A stretch of 64,000 nucleotides of DNA, from NCBI RefSeq assembly GCF_014651875.1, contig NZ_BMXS01000023.1, positions 1 to 64,000 of the forward strand, read 5' to 3'. The position numbers were made by a program, and so were the translations under genes. Source of the stretch: Litchfieldella qijiaojingensis (GTDB lineage Bacteria > Pseudomonadota > Gammaproteobacteria > Pseudomonadales > Halomonadaceae). Below the pieces are notes generated by a model. That model worked only from the letters and a program-made list of their open reading frames with translations. It had not been told where the DNA came from and ran no database searches. Of this stretch, positions 8,810 through 18,812 are shown piece after piece. Position 1 is the stretch's first letter. Each line of letters begins with the position of its first letter.

Positions 8810-9089
8810 TCGCTGCCCCTCAGGTGGGCAGGAGACGCCTGGATGACCCGCTCCGTGGCGGGTAACGAGCGTGCAATCCGTTCCTACCCACTCTCGTCGT
8901 GGAATTCTTTCCGATATATTTGGTTTCCGATGAAAACAGCCCACTTGCTTCCCGGCTTTCGGGAATCGATGCAGGTAATCCGCTCGCAAATAGCAATGTC
9001 GCAAATAGAAAGATAGAAGTCGTTTCCGGATAAGCAAGGCAGTGCATGTTAACTTTCGTCACCTTGCTGGCTCGACCGAGCCGACCGGC
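8810..9089 (-). promoter_or_regulatory. Leader and promoter region of the betaine operon
   Basis: This gap of about 280 bases has no gene and must hold the promoter of GSMT-SDMT-metK-MTHFR. Close to the start codon, CTGCCC (8826-8831) can pair with GGGCAG (8813-8818) on the minus-strand RNA, and this stem includes part of the GAGGGG ribosome site. A translational switch is possible but the stem is short. I found no convincing glycine, SAM or SAH riboswitch core by eye and cannot assign -35/-10 boxes with confidence. Confidence 0.5.
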
Positions 9090-9125
9090 AAAAAAAATCC
9101 CAGCACCCTAGGCAGGGTGCTGGGA
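9090..9125 (-). terminator. Rho-independent terminator of the fru operon
   Basis: A perfect 12-base-pair stem (9098-9109 with 9114-9125) closes a four-base loop and is followed on the minus strand by eight T. It lies 23 bases after the fruA stop and fits an intrinsic terminator exactly. Confidence 0.95.
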
Positions 9126-9148
9126 CCGAGGCGACGAGCGAGTCTGGC

Positions 9149-10897
9149 TCAGGCGCTGGCGCCGACGGCAACTTCCTGACCACCGCGCTTGATCGCCGCG
9201 TAGCCCAGGCCGGTGATCAGCGAGCCGATGACGATCGCTGCCAGATAGAACAGCACCGGAGTGATGGCGTTGGGGATCAGCAGCACGAAGATACCGCCGT
9301 GGGGGGCCATCAGCTTGGCACCGACCAGCATGGAAATGGCACCGGTGATTGCGCCACCGACCATGCACACCGGGATCACCCGCAGCGGGTCCTTGGCGGC
9401 GAAGGGAATGGCGCCCTCACTGATGAAGCACAGGCCCAGCACGAAGGAAGCCTTGCCAGCCTCGCGTTCGGGTTCGGAGAACTTCGATTTGGCGACGAAA
9501 CTGGCGATACCCATGCCGATCGCCGGAACCATGCCGGCGGCCATGATCGCCGCCATGGGCGCATAGGTCTCGGAGGCCAGCAGGCCAACGCCAAAGGTGT
9601 AGGCAGCCTTGTTGACCGGCCCGCCCAGGTCGAAGCACATCATGGCGCCAAGCAGGATACCCAGCAGCACGGCGTTGGCCGAGCCCATGTTCTCGAGGAA
9701 GGTAGTCAATGCCGAGAGAATCCCTGCCACCGGCTCGCCGACGATATAGATCATCACCAGGCCGGTGATCAAGCTGGCAACCAGAGGAATGATCAGGATC
9801 GGCTTGAGCGACTCGATGCTCGACGGCAGCTTGACGTTCTGGGCCACGGCCTTGGCCACGTAGCCGGCCAGGAAGCCGGCGAGAATCCCACCAATGAAGC
9901 CGGCACCGATCTCGGAGGCAAGCATGCCGCCGATCATGCCCGGCGCGATACCTGGCCGGTCGGCGATCGAATAAGCGATGTAACCAGCCAGCACCGGGAC
10001 CATCAAGGCAAAGGCAGTGCCGCCGCCTATCTGCATCAGCGCTGCGGCAAGCGTTCCCTCTTCCTTGAAGGCTTCGATGCCGAATACGAACGACAGCGCG
10101 ATCAGCAGCCCCCCAGCCACCACCATCGGCAGCATGAAGGAAACCCCGGTCAGCAAGTGCTTATAGACACCTTTCTCCTTGAAGCTCTGCTTGCGCTCGC
10201 CACTGACGGCGCCCGATGCGCCCTCCAGTACCTCGGCATTGGCCAACGCCTCTTCGATGGTTGGCCGCGGCTTCTTCAGGGCATTGCCGGTGGAGGTGTA
10301 CCACACTCGCTTGCCAGCAAAACGGGTCGGATCGACCTCGATATCGCAGGCCAGGATCACCAAATCGGCGTCACGAATTTCCTCATCGGAGAGTTGGTCC
10401 TGGGCCCCGACCGAGCCTTGGGTCTCGACGCGAACCTGATGTCCCAGCGCGCGACCCGCTTCCGCCAACGCCTCGGCGGCCATGAAAGTATGCGCCACCC
10501 CCGTCGGGCAGGCAGTCACGGCGACGATCTTGCGGGCACCGGAAGCCGTAACCGGGGCGGCAGCAGCCGGTGACTCATCGCTTGGCTGGTAGGATTCGGC
10601 TTCACGACTGGCCCGCTCGAGAAAGGCGTCCGGGTCAGGTAGCGCCCGATCGATCGGCGCCTGGAACAACCGCTTGCCCTCGAAGCGTTGCGGTGCGGGC
10701 ACATGATCGGCGGCGACGATCACCAAGTCGGCGGCCTCGATAGCTTCGGCGGATACCGGGGAGACCGGCTCTAGCTCACCGTGCATTTCCACGGTGACCT
10801 GCCAATTGCGACGACGGGCGGCTTGCTCCAGGCGGCGAGCAGCGAGGAAGGTGGTGGCCATGCCGCTGGGGCAGGCAGTGATCAGGATGATGTTCAT
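9149..10897 (-). CDS. fruA: FruA, fructose-specific PTS enzyme IIB'BC
   Basis: FruA imports fructose through the inner membrane and phosphorylates it at C1. Order of parts in 582 residues: a degenerate or duplicated IIB' domain (1-110, CPSG with Cys9), an active IIB domain (about 122-225, TACPTG with Cys130 as phospho-Cys), then the IIC membrane domain (about 240-575) with many hydrophobic helices and GGPVNKAAYTFGVGLL. ATG 10895-10897 overlaps the fruK stop as ATGA, so translation is coupled. It is the last gene of fruBKA, followed by a strong terminator. Expression should be repressed by FruR until fructose-1-phosphate builds up. Confidence 0.96.
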   Translation of the reverse strand: MNIILITACPSGMATTFLAARRLEQAARRRNWQVTVEMHGELEPVSPVSAEAIEAADLVIVAADHVPAPQRFEGKRLFQAPIDRALPDPDAFLERASREAESYQPSDESPAAAAPVTASGARKIVAVTACPTGVAHTFMAAEALAEAGRALGHQVRVETQGSVGAQDQLSDEEIRDADLVILACDIEVDPTRFAGKRVWYTSTGNALKKPRPTIEEALANAEVLEGASGAVSGERKQSFKEKGVYKHLLTGVSFMLPMVVAGGLLIALSFVFGIEAFKEEGTLAAALMQIGGGTAFALMVPVLAGYIAYSIADRPGIAPGMIGGMLASEIGAGFIGGILAGFLAGYVAKAVAQNVKLPSSIESLKPILIIPLVASLITGLVMIYIVGEPVAGILSALTTFLENMGSANAVLLGILLGAMMCFDLGGPVNKAAYTFGVGLLASETYAPMAAIMAAGMVPAIGMGIASFVAKSKFSEPEREAGKASFVLGLCFISEGAIPFAAKDPLRVIPVCMVGGAITGAISMLVGAKLMAPHGGIFVLLIPNAITPVLFYLAAIVIGSLITGLGYAAIKRGGQEVAVGASA

Positions 10898-11868
10898 GCG
10901 AGCACTCCCTCCGCGTCGACGTCATCGAGGCGACGTACGCGAGTCTGTTGTTGGAGTTGGGAAAAATCCTCGGCGTGGGGATCGCCCACGCCAACGTGAC
11001 GAACGGATTCGGCGGACAGTGCCGTGGCGAAGCCGAGCGTCCTCTCGGTCGAATGGCCTTCGAGCACGCCATGTAGCATGCCGGCCACCAGGGTATCGCC
11101 GGCACCCACGGTGCTTTCCACCGTCATCGATGGCGGAGTGGCCAGCCAGGCACCGCGTCGACTGACCCAAAGCACACCGTGCGGCCCGGCCGAGATCAGT
11201 GCCTCCTCGACCCCGGCGCTGTGCAGACGCCGAGCCGCGTCAAGGCGCTGAGCATCGTTGTCCAGCACGTTTCCGGCCCAACCGGCCAGCTCCTGTTCGT
11301 TGGGTTTGACCGCAGTGGGCCGAGCATCGATAGCGACAGCCAAGGCCTGGCCGCTGGTATCGACCCACACCGGCAATTCATGTTCACGCAGGCGCCGGAT
11401 CAGGGCGGCCTGATCGGCGGACGAGATGCCCGGCGGCAGGCTGCCGGCAATCACCACCGCGTCCGGGCGGCGTTCGGTATCGGCGGCGATGGCATCGAGC
11501 CACTCGATCAGGCGCGTCCAAGCCTCGGGGACGATAGCCAATCCGGGGCCGTTGATATCGGTGACCCGGCCGTCACCCTCGGCGACCTTGGCATTGATGC
11601 GAGTCTCGCCCGGCACGCGGATGAAGGCATCGGTCACTCCCAGTGCCTCGAAGGCTCGCAGGAAAGGGCCATCGTTGGCAGCACCGAGGAATCCCGATAC
11701 CGTCACCCGGTGGCCCAGTGACACCATTACCCGCGCCACGTTGACCCCCTTGCCGGCCGCCTCGAGATGCGTTTCATCGGTGCGGTTGACCGTTCCCAAG
11801 ACCAGACGCGGCAGGCGAATCGCCAGATCCAACGCCGGATTGAGGCTGAGCGTCAGTACATGAGCCAT
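10894..11868 (-). CDS. fruK: FruK, 1-phosphofructokinase
   Basis: FruK phosphorylates fructose-1-phosphate to fructose-1,6-bisphosphate. The 324-residue PfkB-family protein starts MAHVLTLSLNPALDLAIRL. It contains the ribokinase-family glycine-rich AAGKGVNVARV, GSLPPGISSADQ, and the C-terminal signature TVGAGDTLVAGML with the catalytic base Asp. I chose ATG 11866-11868 because it overlaps the fruB stop (TGATG) and has GGAGGGG upstream inside fruB. It also overlaps fruA by four bases. Tight coupling of fruB, fruK and fruA indicates one transcript. Confidence 0.96.
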   Translation of the reverse strand: MAHVLTLSLNPALDLAIRLPRLVLGTVNRTDETHLEAAGKGVNVARVMVSLGHRVTVSGFLGAANDGPFLRAFEALGVTDAFIRVPGETRINAKVAEGDGRVTDINGPGLAIVPEAWTRLIEWLDAIAADTERRPDAVVIAGSLPPGISSADQAALIRRLREHELPVWVDTSGQALAVAIDARPTAVKPNEQELAGWAGNVLDNDAQRLDAARRLHSAGVEEALISAGPHGVLWVSRRGAWLATPPSMTVESTVGAGDTLVAGMLHGVLEGHSTERTLGFATALSAESVRHVGVGDPHAEDFSQLQQQTRVRRLDDVDAEGVLA

Positions 11869-14732
11869 CAGCACCCCTCCAGGACGTCGCGTACCGCTTC
11901 ACTGGTGGATTGAGCCAAGGCCAGTTCGGCCTGACGGCGTGCCTCGGCGAGATCGAATGCGCGCAGTCGCGCCTTGACCAACGGTACCTGGCGCGCGGCC
12001 ACCGACAGCTCGTCGACGCCAAGTCCCACCAGCACCGGTATGGCCTGGGTGTCGCTACCCAGCTCGCCGCACACCCCGACCCATTTGCCATGGGTGTGAG
12101 CGGCGTCGACCGTCATCTGGATCAGGCGCAGCACCGCCGGATGCAAGCCATCGGCCTGGGCCGAAAGTTCCGGATGACCGCGGTCGATGGCCAGGGTGTA
12201 CTGGGTCAAATCGTTGGTGCCGATGGAGAAGAAGTCGACTTCCTTGGCAAGGCTCGGCGCCAGCAGCGCACAGGATGGCACCTCGATCATCACCCCGAGC
12301 TGCACGTCGGTGGCGCGTTCGGCTTCAGGGATCTCCGCCAGCAGACGATCGAAGATGGTCTTGGCGGCGCGGAACTCGGCGATGTCCTTGACCATCGGCA
12401 GCATGATGCGCAGCGGCTTGCCGACGGCGGCTACGAGCAGCGCGCGGAACTGGGTCTCCAGCACTTCCGGCTGGGTCAGCGCCAAGCGGATACCACGCAG
12501 GCCGAGGAAGGGGTTGTCCTCCTGGGGTACCGGCCAGTAGGGCAACGGCTTGTCGCCGCCCACGTCGAGAGTGCGCGCCACCAGTGGGCGGCCGTCCAGT
12601 GCCTCGATGGCCTGCCGATACTCGGCGACCTGGGTGTCGAGATCCGGCGCCTGGGCGTGGGCCATGAAGATGAATTCGGTGCGCAGCAGACCAACGCCCT
12701 CGGCACCACGCTCCACGGCATCCGCGGTGTGGGCGGTATTGCCCAGGTTGGCGGCAACCTCGACACGATGGCCATCACGCGTGCGGCCCTCCTCGAAGCG
12801 TGCGGCGTAGGCCTCGCGTTCGAGCCGCTCAAGCTCCTTGAGACTCAGTTCAGCACGCTGGCGACGTTCGATGGACGGAGCCGGCACCACCCGGCCGCGC
12901 TCGCCGTCAAGAATCAACTCGACACCGTTTTCCAGACCCAGCACGCGTTCACCGGCGCCGACCACGGCGGGAATGCCCAAGGCACGAGCCAGGATCGCAC
13001 TGTGCGAGGTAGCCCCGCCGCGCGCGGTGAGCAAGCCACGAACCTTCTGCGTATCGAGCTGAGCGACGTCCGACGGCCCCACGTCGTCCATCACCAGGAT
13101 GTAAGGCTCGTCCGGCGGGGTCGGCAGCTCGACACCACACAGAATGCCCAGTACACGGCGGCCCACGTCCCGCAAGTCGGCGGCTCGCTCGGCCAGCAGG
13201 CGGTCGGCGAGCATCTCCTGGGCACGGGCGGCGGTGTCGATGGCGGCCCACCAGGCGGCCTCGGCGCTCATGCCCTCCTCGATGCCCTCGCGCGCGGCCT
13301 GATGCAGTTCCGGATCGTCGAGCATTTCCTCATGCATCGACAGAATCTCCGACACTTCACCGCCCGGGGCACTGCGTACCAGCGCTTCGAGTTGCCCGAT
13401 GCCCGCCTCGATAGCGTGTTCCAACCGTTGTGTCTGATGTGCGGCATCACCGGCCCGTTCGGCGTACTCGAAGCGTGGTATACGCATCACGAAGGCCGGG
13501 GCGATCGTCAACCCAGGGGAAGCCGCCACCGCCTGGTGCGGTGTATCCTCGGGCAACGGCTCGAGCGGCATCTCGCGTGGCGTATCCTGGGTATGGTCGC
13601 GCCCCTCCTCGAAGGGCAGCACCTTCTCGCCGAGTCCCTCGCCTACGGCTGCGACGACCGCCTCCAGGGCTGTATCGGCGCCTTCGCCCTCGGCGGAGAA
13701 CACCAATACCTGACCGCGGCGGGCACCCAGACCGATGACCTTGGTCAGGCTGGCGGCCGATACGGCTTCACCACCACCTTCGAGCAAACGCACCTTGATC
13801 GGCACCGGTTGTTGGCGCGCCACTTGCACCAGTTGCTTGGCCGGGCGGGCATGCATCCCATGGGCATTGAGCACTCGGGCGCGCACCGTCCGGGCACTGG
13901 CGGATTCGCCTGAGAGACGCGCCAGCACGGTGGCGACATCGGCATCGAACAATGCCTCGCCACCGCCATTGTCGAGCAGAGTCGCCAGCCGCTCCAGCAG
14001 GCCACGATGCGCGTCACCCTGGGCGGCCAGACAGAACACTCCCTGAACCGGGCCGTGGCTTCCATCCAATGAGCTCTCGGGAGTCGCCAGCGCCAACGCC
14101 GGTGTATTTACCCCAGTCGCGCTGCTGGTGAACCATAGCCCCTGCCCCAAGGCCTGCGGCGGTTGTTCGGCCATCGCGGCAACGAAGGCGGCATCCACGC
14201 AACCCGCTTGACGTAGCCGTGCGGCCCCGGCCAGGGCCAGTTCGAGATGATCGCGAGCGGGAAATTTCAGGCACAGAGTATCGGCATCCAGGCGCGCCTC
14301 GACCGGTGCCTTTGACAGCAGCGATGCCACGGCCGTACGCGAGTCGGCCGAGGCCAGCCCGTCGGCCACGCCCTCGCGATCCAATACATGGGTCAATTGG
14401 CGCAGAATATCGAGATGCTCATCGCTCTGCGCAGCGATGGTCACCAGCACGTGGACGCGGTTGCCATCGTGCCACTCGATTCCATCCGGAAACTGCAGGA
14501 CACGCACGCCGGTACGCTTGACGTGTTCACGACTTGCGGGCGTGCCATGCGGGATGGCGATGGCATTGCCCAGGAAAGTGGAAGATTGGGCCTCGCGGTC
14601 GAACAGGCCATCGCGATAGCCGGGGGTCACCAGTCCCGCCTCGCCCAGTGCGGCGGCGGCCTGGTCCAGGGCGGCACGCCAATCGCTGGCGCGACAGCCA
14701 AGCATGATGTCATTGTGGCCGAGGGTGAGCAT
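11868..14732 (-). CDS. fruB: FruB, fused EIIA(Fru)-HPr-enzyme I phosphotransferase
   Basis: FruB passes phosphate from PEP through enzyme I and HPr to EIIA and then to FruA, so fructose uptake does not need general PTS proteins. The 954-residue chain has EIIA first (IAIPHGTP, His62), HPr next (HGMHARPAKQL, phospho-His294) and enzyme I last (RGGATSHSAILARALGIP, His577, plus FFSIGTNDLTQYTLAIDR). All three phospho-histidines are present. Start ATG 14730-14732 follows AGGAG; the longer frame to 14795 would run through one operator. It is the first gene of fruBKA and is read away from fruR. Confidence 0.97.
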   Translation of the reverse strand: MLTLGHNDIMLGCRASDWRAALDQAAAALGEAGLVTPGYRDGLFDREAQSSTFLGNAIAIPHGTPASREHVKRTGVRVLQFPDGIEWHDGNRVHVLVTIAAQSDEHLDILRQLTHVLDREGVADGLASADSRTAVASLLSKAPVEARLDADTLCLKFPARDHLELALAGAARLRQAGCVDAAFVAAMAEQPPQALGQGLWFTSSATGVNTPALALATPESSLDGSHGPVQGVFCLAAQGDAHRGLLERLATLLDNGGGEALFDADVATVLARLSGESASARTVRARVLNAHGMHARPAKQLVQVARQQPVPIKVRLLEGGGEAVSAASLTKVIGLGARRGQVLVFSAEGEGADTALEAVVAAVGEGLGEKVLPFEEGRDHTQDTPREMPLEPLPEDTPHQAVAASPGLTIAPAFVMRIPRFEYAERAGDAAHQTQRLEHAIEAGIGQLEALVRSAPGGEVSEILSMHEEMLDDPELHQAAREGIEEGMSAEAAWWAAIDTAARAQEMLADRLLAERAADLRDVGRRVLGILCGVELPTPPDEPYILVMDDVGPSDVAQLDTQKVRGLLTARGGATSHSAILARALGIPAVVGAGERVLGLENGVELILDGERGRVVPAPSIERRQRAELSLKELERLEREAYAARFEEGRTRDGHRVEVAANLGNTAHTADAVERGAEGVGLLRTEFIFMAHAQAPDLDTQVAEYRQAIEALDGRPLVARTLDVGGDKPLPYWPVPQEDNPFLGLRGIRLALTQPEVLETQFRALLVAAVGKPLRIMLPMVKDIAEFRAAKTIFDRLLAEIPEAERATDVQLGVMIEVPSCALLAPSLAKEVDFFSIGTNDLTQYTLAIDRGHPELSAQADGLHPAVLRLIQMTVDAAHTHGKWVGVCGELGSDTQAIPVLVGLGVDELSVAARQVPLVKARLRAFDLAEARRQAELALAQSTSEAVRDVLEGC

Positions 14733-14774
14733 ATGGGTGTTCTCCTGTGCCGGGATTCCAGTAACAAAACCCTG

Positions 14775-14822
14775 GCTGAATCGTGTCACCAACATTTAAA
14801 CTCAATGCTGAATCGTGACACC
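14775..14822. promoter_or_regulatory. Pair of Cra/FruR-like operators in the fruB-fruR gap
   Basis: GCTGAATCGTGTCACC (14775-14790) and GCTGAATCGTGACACC (14807-14822) are direct repeats 32 bases apart, about three helical turns. Each agrees with the enterobacterial Cra consensus RSTGAAWCSNTHHW at all but one position. They lie just upstream of fruB and between it and fruR, so FruR probably represses fruBKA here and may control itself. The binding is inferred from sequence only. Confidence 0.8.
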
Positions 14823-14946
14823 ACTTTTATCAAGTCGCATCGTATACGACCTTAGCAGGGGGTAGGACCTCCACCTCCTGGCGTAGAATGGTCGACACTC
14901 TCGCCGATACCCGCTCGCGGCGAAGAGCCAGTATAAGGATTCTCGC

Positions 14947-15954
14947 ATGACACTCGCTGAAATCGCCCGACTAGCCGGGGTCTCACGCACCACCGCCAGT
15001 TATGTCATCAACGGCAAGGCCCGTGAGCGCCGTATCAGTCAGAATACCGTCGATAAGGTGATGGCTGTGGTCGAACACCATCACTACCGCGTGGATGCCC
15101 AGGCGGCCGCCTTGCGCCGCGGTGCCAGCCGTACCCTGGGCCTGATCATCCCTGACCTGGAAAACGCCAGTTATGCGCGGCTGGCCAAGCTGCTCGAACG
15201 TGGCGCCCGGGAACGAGGCTACCAGATGCTGATCGTCGGTTCCGACGACGATCCCGACAGCGAGCGGGAACTCGCCCGCGCCCTGCGCGCGCAGCGCTGC
15301 GAGGTACTGATCGTCGCCAGTTGCCTGGCCATGGACGACCCTTTCTATGGCGAGGTGATGGATTCCGGCCTACCGGTGATCGCCATCGACCGTGCGCTCG
15401 AACCAGACCGTTTCATGAGCGTCGTCAGTAACAACGAGGTCGCTGCGGAGGCCTTGACCCGGTCGGTGATGTCGCCCGACATCCAGCGTATCGCCTGGTT
15501 CGACGCCGTGCCGGAACTGTCGATAAGCGTTGAGCGTCGCGCCGGCTTTCGCCGAGCCCTGGCCGATAGCTCGGCACAGGCGATCATGAAAAGTGGCGCT
15601 CGCTACGATCGCGCCGAAGGCGCTCTCCTGATGCGTGAGCTGCTCGACGAACACGGCATCCCCGATGCGCTGGTCACGGCTTCCTATACCCTGCTTGACG
15701 GCGTCCTTGATGTGCTGCTGGACAATGGCGGCCTTCCAGAGTCCCTGCGAATGGCGACGTTCGGTGACGATCGACTGCTCGATTTCCTGCCCCTGGCGGT
15801 CAACTCCCTACCCCAGGATCATCAGCGCATCGCCGAACTGACCCTGGATCGGGCCCTGGCGGCTTCCCGCGGCGATTACCACCCAGGTCAAACGCTGGTC
15901 GAGCGCTCCCTGAAGCGGCGCAGGCCTCAGAATCAGGCGGTGCTGGAAGGATAA
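14947..15954 (+). CDS. fruR: FruR/Cra, LacI-family fructose regulator
   Basis: This 335-residue DNA-binding repressor has an N-terminal LacI helix-turn-helix ([20 protein letters not shown], hinge at about 45-60) and a periplasmic-binding-protein-like effector domain beginning [16 protein letters not shown]. The HTH spacing with [12 protein letters not shown] is characteristic of FruR/Cra. The effector is expected to be fructose-1-phosphate. It is divergent from fruBKA across two Cra-like operators, so it is the local repressor. Its 3' end overlaps the convergent histidine kinase gene by 22 bases. AAGGATTCTCGC precedes the ATG. Confidence 0.93.
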   Translation: MTLAEIARLAGVSRTTASYVINGKARERRISQNTVDKVMAVVEHHHYRVDAQAAALRRGASRTLGLIIPDLENASYARLAKLLERGARERGYQMLIVGSDDDPDSERELARALRAQRCEVLIVASCLAMDDPFYGEVMDSGLPVIAIDRALEPDRFMSVVSNNEVAAEALTRSVMSPDIQRIAWFDAVPELSISVERRAGFRRALADSSAQAIMKSGARYDRAEGALLMRELLDEHGIPDALVTASYTLLDGVLDVLLDNGGLPESLRMATFGDDRLLDFLPLAVNSLPQDHQRIAELTLDRALAASRGDYHPGQTLVERSLKRRRPQNQAVLEG

Positions 15955-18125
15955 TGGCTTATCCAGGCCTCGAGAGCCACCAAGGATGACTCGAGGCTCT
16001 CGGCCAACGCTTTCCGCAGGGTCGACCAATGCTCGGTTTCCCGGTGGCAAGCCGCATGCTCCAGCGCTTGCGCACGCGCGGCGACCAGCACCAGCCCCAG
16101 GCTCGACGCCTCTCCCTTGAGCAGGTGTGATGCCTGCATGACGTCGTTACTTCGTCTCTCCGCGATGGCGGTATCCAGCGCTTCGAGCCGTACCGCCAAC
16201 TGCTGTCGGAACAATGAGATCAGCGATTCGACGCCAGTCATGCCCAACGTATGTTGCAACTCATTCAGAGTGGCATCATCCAGCAGATCCTTCGGCCCAG
16301 CGAACATGGCAGCTCGTGGTGTGTCATTCCCGCGCAGCGGAAACGACATGTCGTCCAGGTAGCACGACAACATGCTTGCCAAGGTGTCATGAAATAACGG
16401 CTTGGTCAGATAGTCCTGCATACCGACAGCCAGGCAGCGGTCGCGCTCCCCGCCCATGGCACCAGCCGTCATCGCAACGATCGGCACCTCGGCCATCCGC
16501 CCCCCCATGGCCCGCAAGCGTCGGGTGACCTCCAGACCGTCCATGTCGGGCATCTGCACATCCATAAAGATCAATGCATAATCACCGTTCGGAGCCATCC
16601 GCAGCGCCTCGCCACCATTGGCGGCCACTTCGACCCGGCATCCCAGGCGCTCGAGCATGGCGACCGCCACCTGCTGATTGACCGGGTTATCCTCGACCAG
16701 CAGCAAGCGGGCCGTATAGTGTCCCATTCCTGGGGATCTTTGCGGTGCAGGCGGCAACGCGGGGTCGGCCTGGGTGGGTAGCGACACCTCGAACCAGAAA
16801 CGGCTGCCCTGCCCTTCGCGAGTATTGACGCCAATCTCGCCGTGCATGGCTTCCACCAACCGTTTGCAGATGGCAAGCCCCAGCCCAGTGCCGCCGTACT
16901 GCCTTGCCGTGGTGGCATCGCCCTGACGGAATGGCTCGAAGAGATGTCCCCGGTAGGCAGCGGGAATCCCGCAACCACTATCGATGACCTCGATGCGCAG
17001 ACGTTGCGAGGGCGCCCAGAATACCACCAGCCGAACTTCGCCTTTCGCCGTGAACTTGATGGCATTGGACAACAAGTTGAGAATCACCTGGCGCAAGCGT
17101 CCGGGATCCCCTATTCGGCGGTCGATCAGTTCCGGGGCAACCTCGTATGTCAGGGCAAGCCCTTTGTCGGCGGCACGCGGAGTGAACAAGGCAACCGCCG
17201 CCTTCATCAATTCGCGTAACGAGAAGGAAGTATGCTCGAGCTCCAGGCGACCGGCCTCGATCTTGGAGAAGTCGAGAATGTCGTTGATCATCTCCAACAA
17301 CTGTCCGGCACTGTCGTGAATGGTGCTGGCATAACGCCGTGACTGACCATCCAGCGGCTGGTCCAGCAGCAAGTCACTCATGCCGATCACACCGTTGAGC
17401 GGTGTGCGAATCTCATGGCTGACCGTGGCCAGGAACTCGGACTTGGCCTGACTCGCCGACTCGGCTTCGCGTGCCGTTACCTTCAATTCGTTGCTCAATG
17501 CTTCCATGGACAGGCGCGCGCTGGCATTTTCGCGCGATTCACGGAACAGGAATCCCACGACCAGCAGCGTCGCCACGCTCATCGACAGAATCAGCCCCAA
17601 CAGCAAGCGATAGAGCCACTGCAGGGTTTCACGTTCCTGGGTCGCGGAATCGGCCAAGTACGCGTTGATGGCTATGATCAGTTGCTCGGTATGGGGGGCC
17701 AGCGCTTCGAGTTGCTGAATGAGGTCGGTGCGACTCTCCTCATCGAGTTCCACGAGCCGTTGCATGGTTTCATCCAGCGCTTCCACTCGCGCCACGATCT
17801 CAGGCATTAGCTTGGCGGTCGCGGGAATCGTGCGAAACAGCTCGGCGATGTCCCCTTTCTGCAGCAGGTTCACGCGGCTGTACATCAAGTCGAAACGCAG
17901 GCGAAGCCCATCCAGGGACTCTGTCGAGCCCGCGGTCACCAACTGATTTCGCATCAGGATCGCTTCGCGATCCAGCTTATAAGCGAACCAGGCGGCATCC
18001 CCTCCCACGCTCTGAGCCAAACTCTCCTGACGCCACAGCACCAGCCCTACCACCAGCATGGCGGCGGCAAAGAACAACACCGCAGCGAAGGCTCCAAGCT
18101 TCAGGCGTATGGGGTAGCGATGCAT
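15933..18125 (-). CDS. Hybrid sensor histidine kinase with receiver and Hpt domains
   Basis: This is a 730-residue inner-membrane phosphorelay kinase. TM1 covers about residues 10-31 and TM2 about 172-194, and the periplasmic sensor between them is helical with no named domain recognised. HisKA has [16 protein letters not shown] with phospho-His237, and the catalytic domain has the G2 motif [13 protein letters not shown]. The receiver starts [12 protein letters not shown] with [11 protein letters not shown], and the C-terminal Hpt has [13 protein letters not shown]. There is no DNA-binding output, so a partner response regulator must be elsewhere. The gene 36 bases upstream in the same direction encodes a small periplasmic Moco-fold protein that may be its ligand-sensing partner. 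The 3' end overlaps fruR. Confidence 0.93.
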   Translation of the reverse strand: MHRYPIRLKLGAFAAVLFFAAAMLVVGLVLWRQESLAQSVGGDAAWFAYKLDREAILMRNQLVTAGSTESLDGLRLRFDLMYSRVNLLQKGDIAELFRTIPATAKLMPEIVARVEALDETMQRLVELDEESRTDLIQQLEALAPHTEQLIIAINAYLADSATQERETLQWLYRLLLGLILSMSVATLLVVGFLFRESRENASARLSMEALSNELKVTAREAESASQAKSEFLATVSHEIRTPLNGVIGMSDLLLDQPLDGQSRRYASTIHDSAGQLLEMINDILDFSKIEAGRLELEHTSFSLRELMKAAVALFTPRAADKGLALTYEVAPELIDRRIGDPGRLRQVILNLLSNAIKFTAKGEVRLVVFWAPSQRLRIEVIDSGCGIPAAYRGHLFEPFRQGDATTARQYGGTGLGLAICKRLVEAMHGEIGVNTREGQGSRFWFEVSLPTQADPALPPAPQRSPGMGHYTARLLLVEDNPVNQQVAVAMLERLGCRVEVAANGGEALRMAPNGDYALIFMDVQMPDMDGLEVTRRLRAMGGRMAEVPIVAMTAGAMGGERDRCLAVGMQDYLTKPLFHDTLASMLSCYLDDMSFPLRGNDTPRAAMFAGPKDLLDDATLNELQHTLGMTGVESLISLFRQQLAVRLEALDTAIAERRSNDVMQASHLLKGEASSLGLVLVAARAQALEHAACHRETEHWSTLRKALAESLESSLVALEAWISHYPSSTA

Positions 18126-18161
18126 CGCGAAAGCGGGCTCCTCGTTACAAATGCAGCGACA

Positions 18162-18683
18162 TCATTCGTAGACATGAATGCTCGCTACCTGCCATACCGA
18201 GCGGAAACGGATGGTTTCATTAAGTAACTGCTGGGGGTGGTCATCGAAGGGATAGAGCACGAAGATCGGCCCGAAATCGCGAACTTCCATGGGCACCCCA
18301 TCACGCTTGAGAGCCAGGATCACGTCGTAGTCATAAAAGTCCGACAGTGGAACATCGGCGACGAAGTTGTTGAGCGCCTTGATGCGCATCATGTCTCCGC
18401 GAGCACCGACCGCCGCCATCACCTCCCTGCCCAGAGGGCCTTCGAAAAGACTGCTCCCCTCTGTCCAAGGGGTACTGGTTTTCAGTGCATACGGCGACAT
18501 CGACATCAGCATGTCGTAATCGAATTGGGCTTCATCACCGACATTGGTGTATTCGATATCGCCGGATACCGTAAGAATGACTTTCCCCTGAGGGGGAGGA
18601 AGGTGTTCGGCCATGGCTGGCGGCGCCAACAACATGGGCATGACCAGCGTCAACAAGGAGACAAGGAAGGAACGCTTCGGCAT
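18162..18683 (-). CDS. Exported protein with a molybdopterin-oxidoreductase-like fold
   Basis: The 173-residue product begins with a clear signal peptide (KRSFLVSLLTLVMPMLL to AMA). It continues ILTVSGDIEYTNVGDEAQFD, MLMSMSPYALKTSTPWTEG, FEGPLGREVMAAVGA, IKALNNFVADVPLSDFYDYDVILA and FGPIFVLYPFDDHP. This order resembles the small oxidoreductase molybdopterin-binding domain (sulfite-oxidase fold). No Cys is present in the mature chain to ligate molybdenum, so an enzymatic role is unlikely. It lies upstream of and co-directional with the hybrid kinase. A periplasmic sensing subunit is my inference. Confidence 0.75.
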   Translation of the reverse strand: MPKRSFLVSLLTLVMPMLLAPPAMAEHLPPPQGKVILTVSGDIEYTNVGDEAQFDYDMLMSMSPYALKTSTPWTEGSSLFEGPLGREVMAAVGARGDMMRIKALNNFVADVPLSDFYDYDVILALKRDGVPMEVRDFGPIFVLYPFDDHPQQLLNETIRFRSVWQVASIHVYE

Positions 18684-18812
18684 AGCGGATATCCAGAACC
18701 GTGGATGCCCTGTCTAGACTACGCGATCCATGCGTCGAGGTCAGGCCCCGCTCGACAACATGTCTTAAACGATAAAGTCATGAGGGACGGAATCGTAATC
18801 GACACCATGCGG

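Noticed and set aside
8810-9037. Longer GSMT start and a riboswitch in its leader
   Set aside because: The longer frame lacks a ribosome site and family similarity; no glycine, SAM or SAH riboswitch core could be recognised.
9299-10573. Plus-strand open frame of 424 codons opposite fruA
   Set aside because: Unusually rich in His, Gln and Gly, typical of antisense frames against membrane-protein genes; no motif seen.
11910-13913. Long plus-strand open frame opposite fruB
   Set aside because: It is an artefact of high-GC codon use in fruB; the translation has no domain pattern, and the minus-strand frame has three complete PTS domains.
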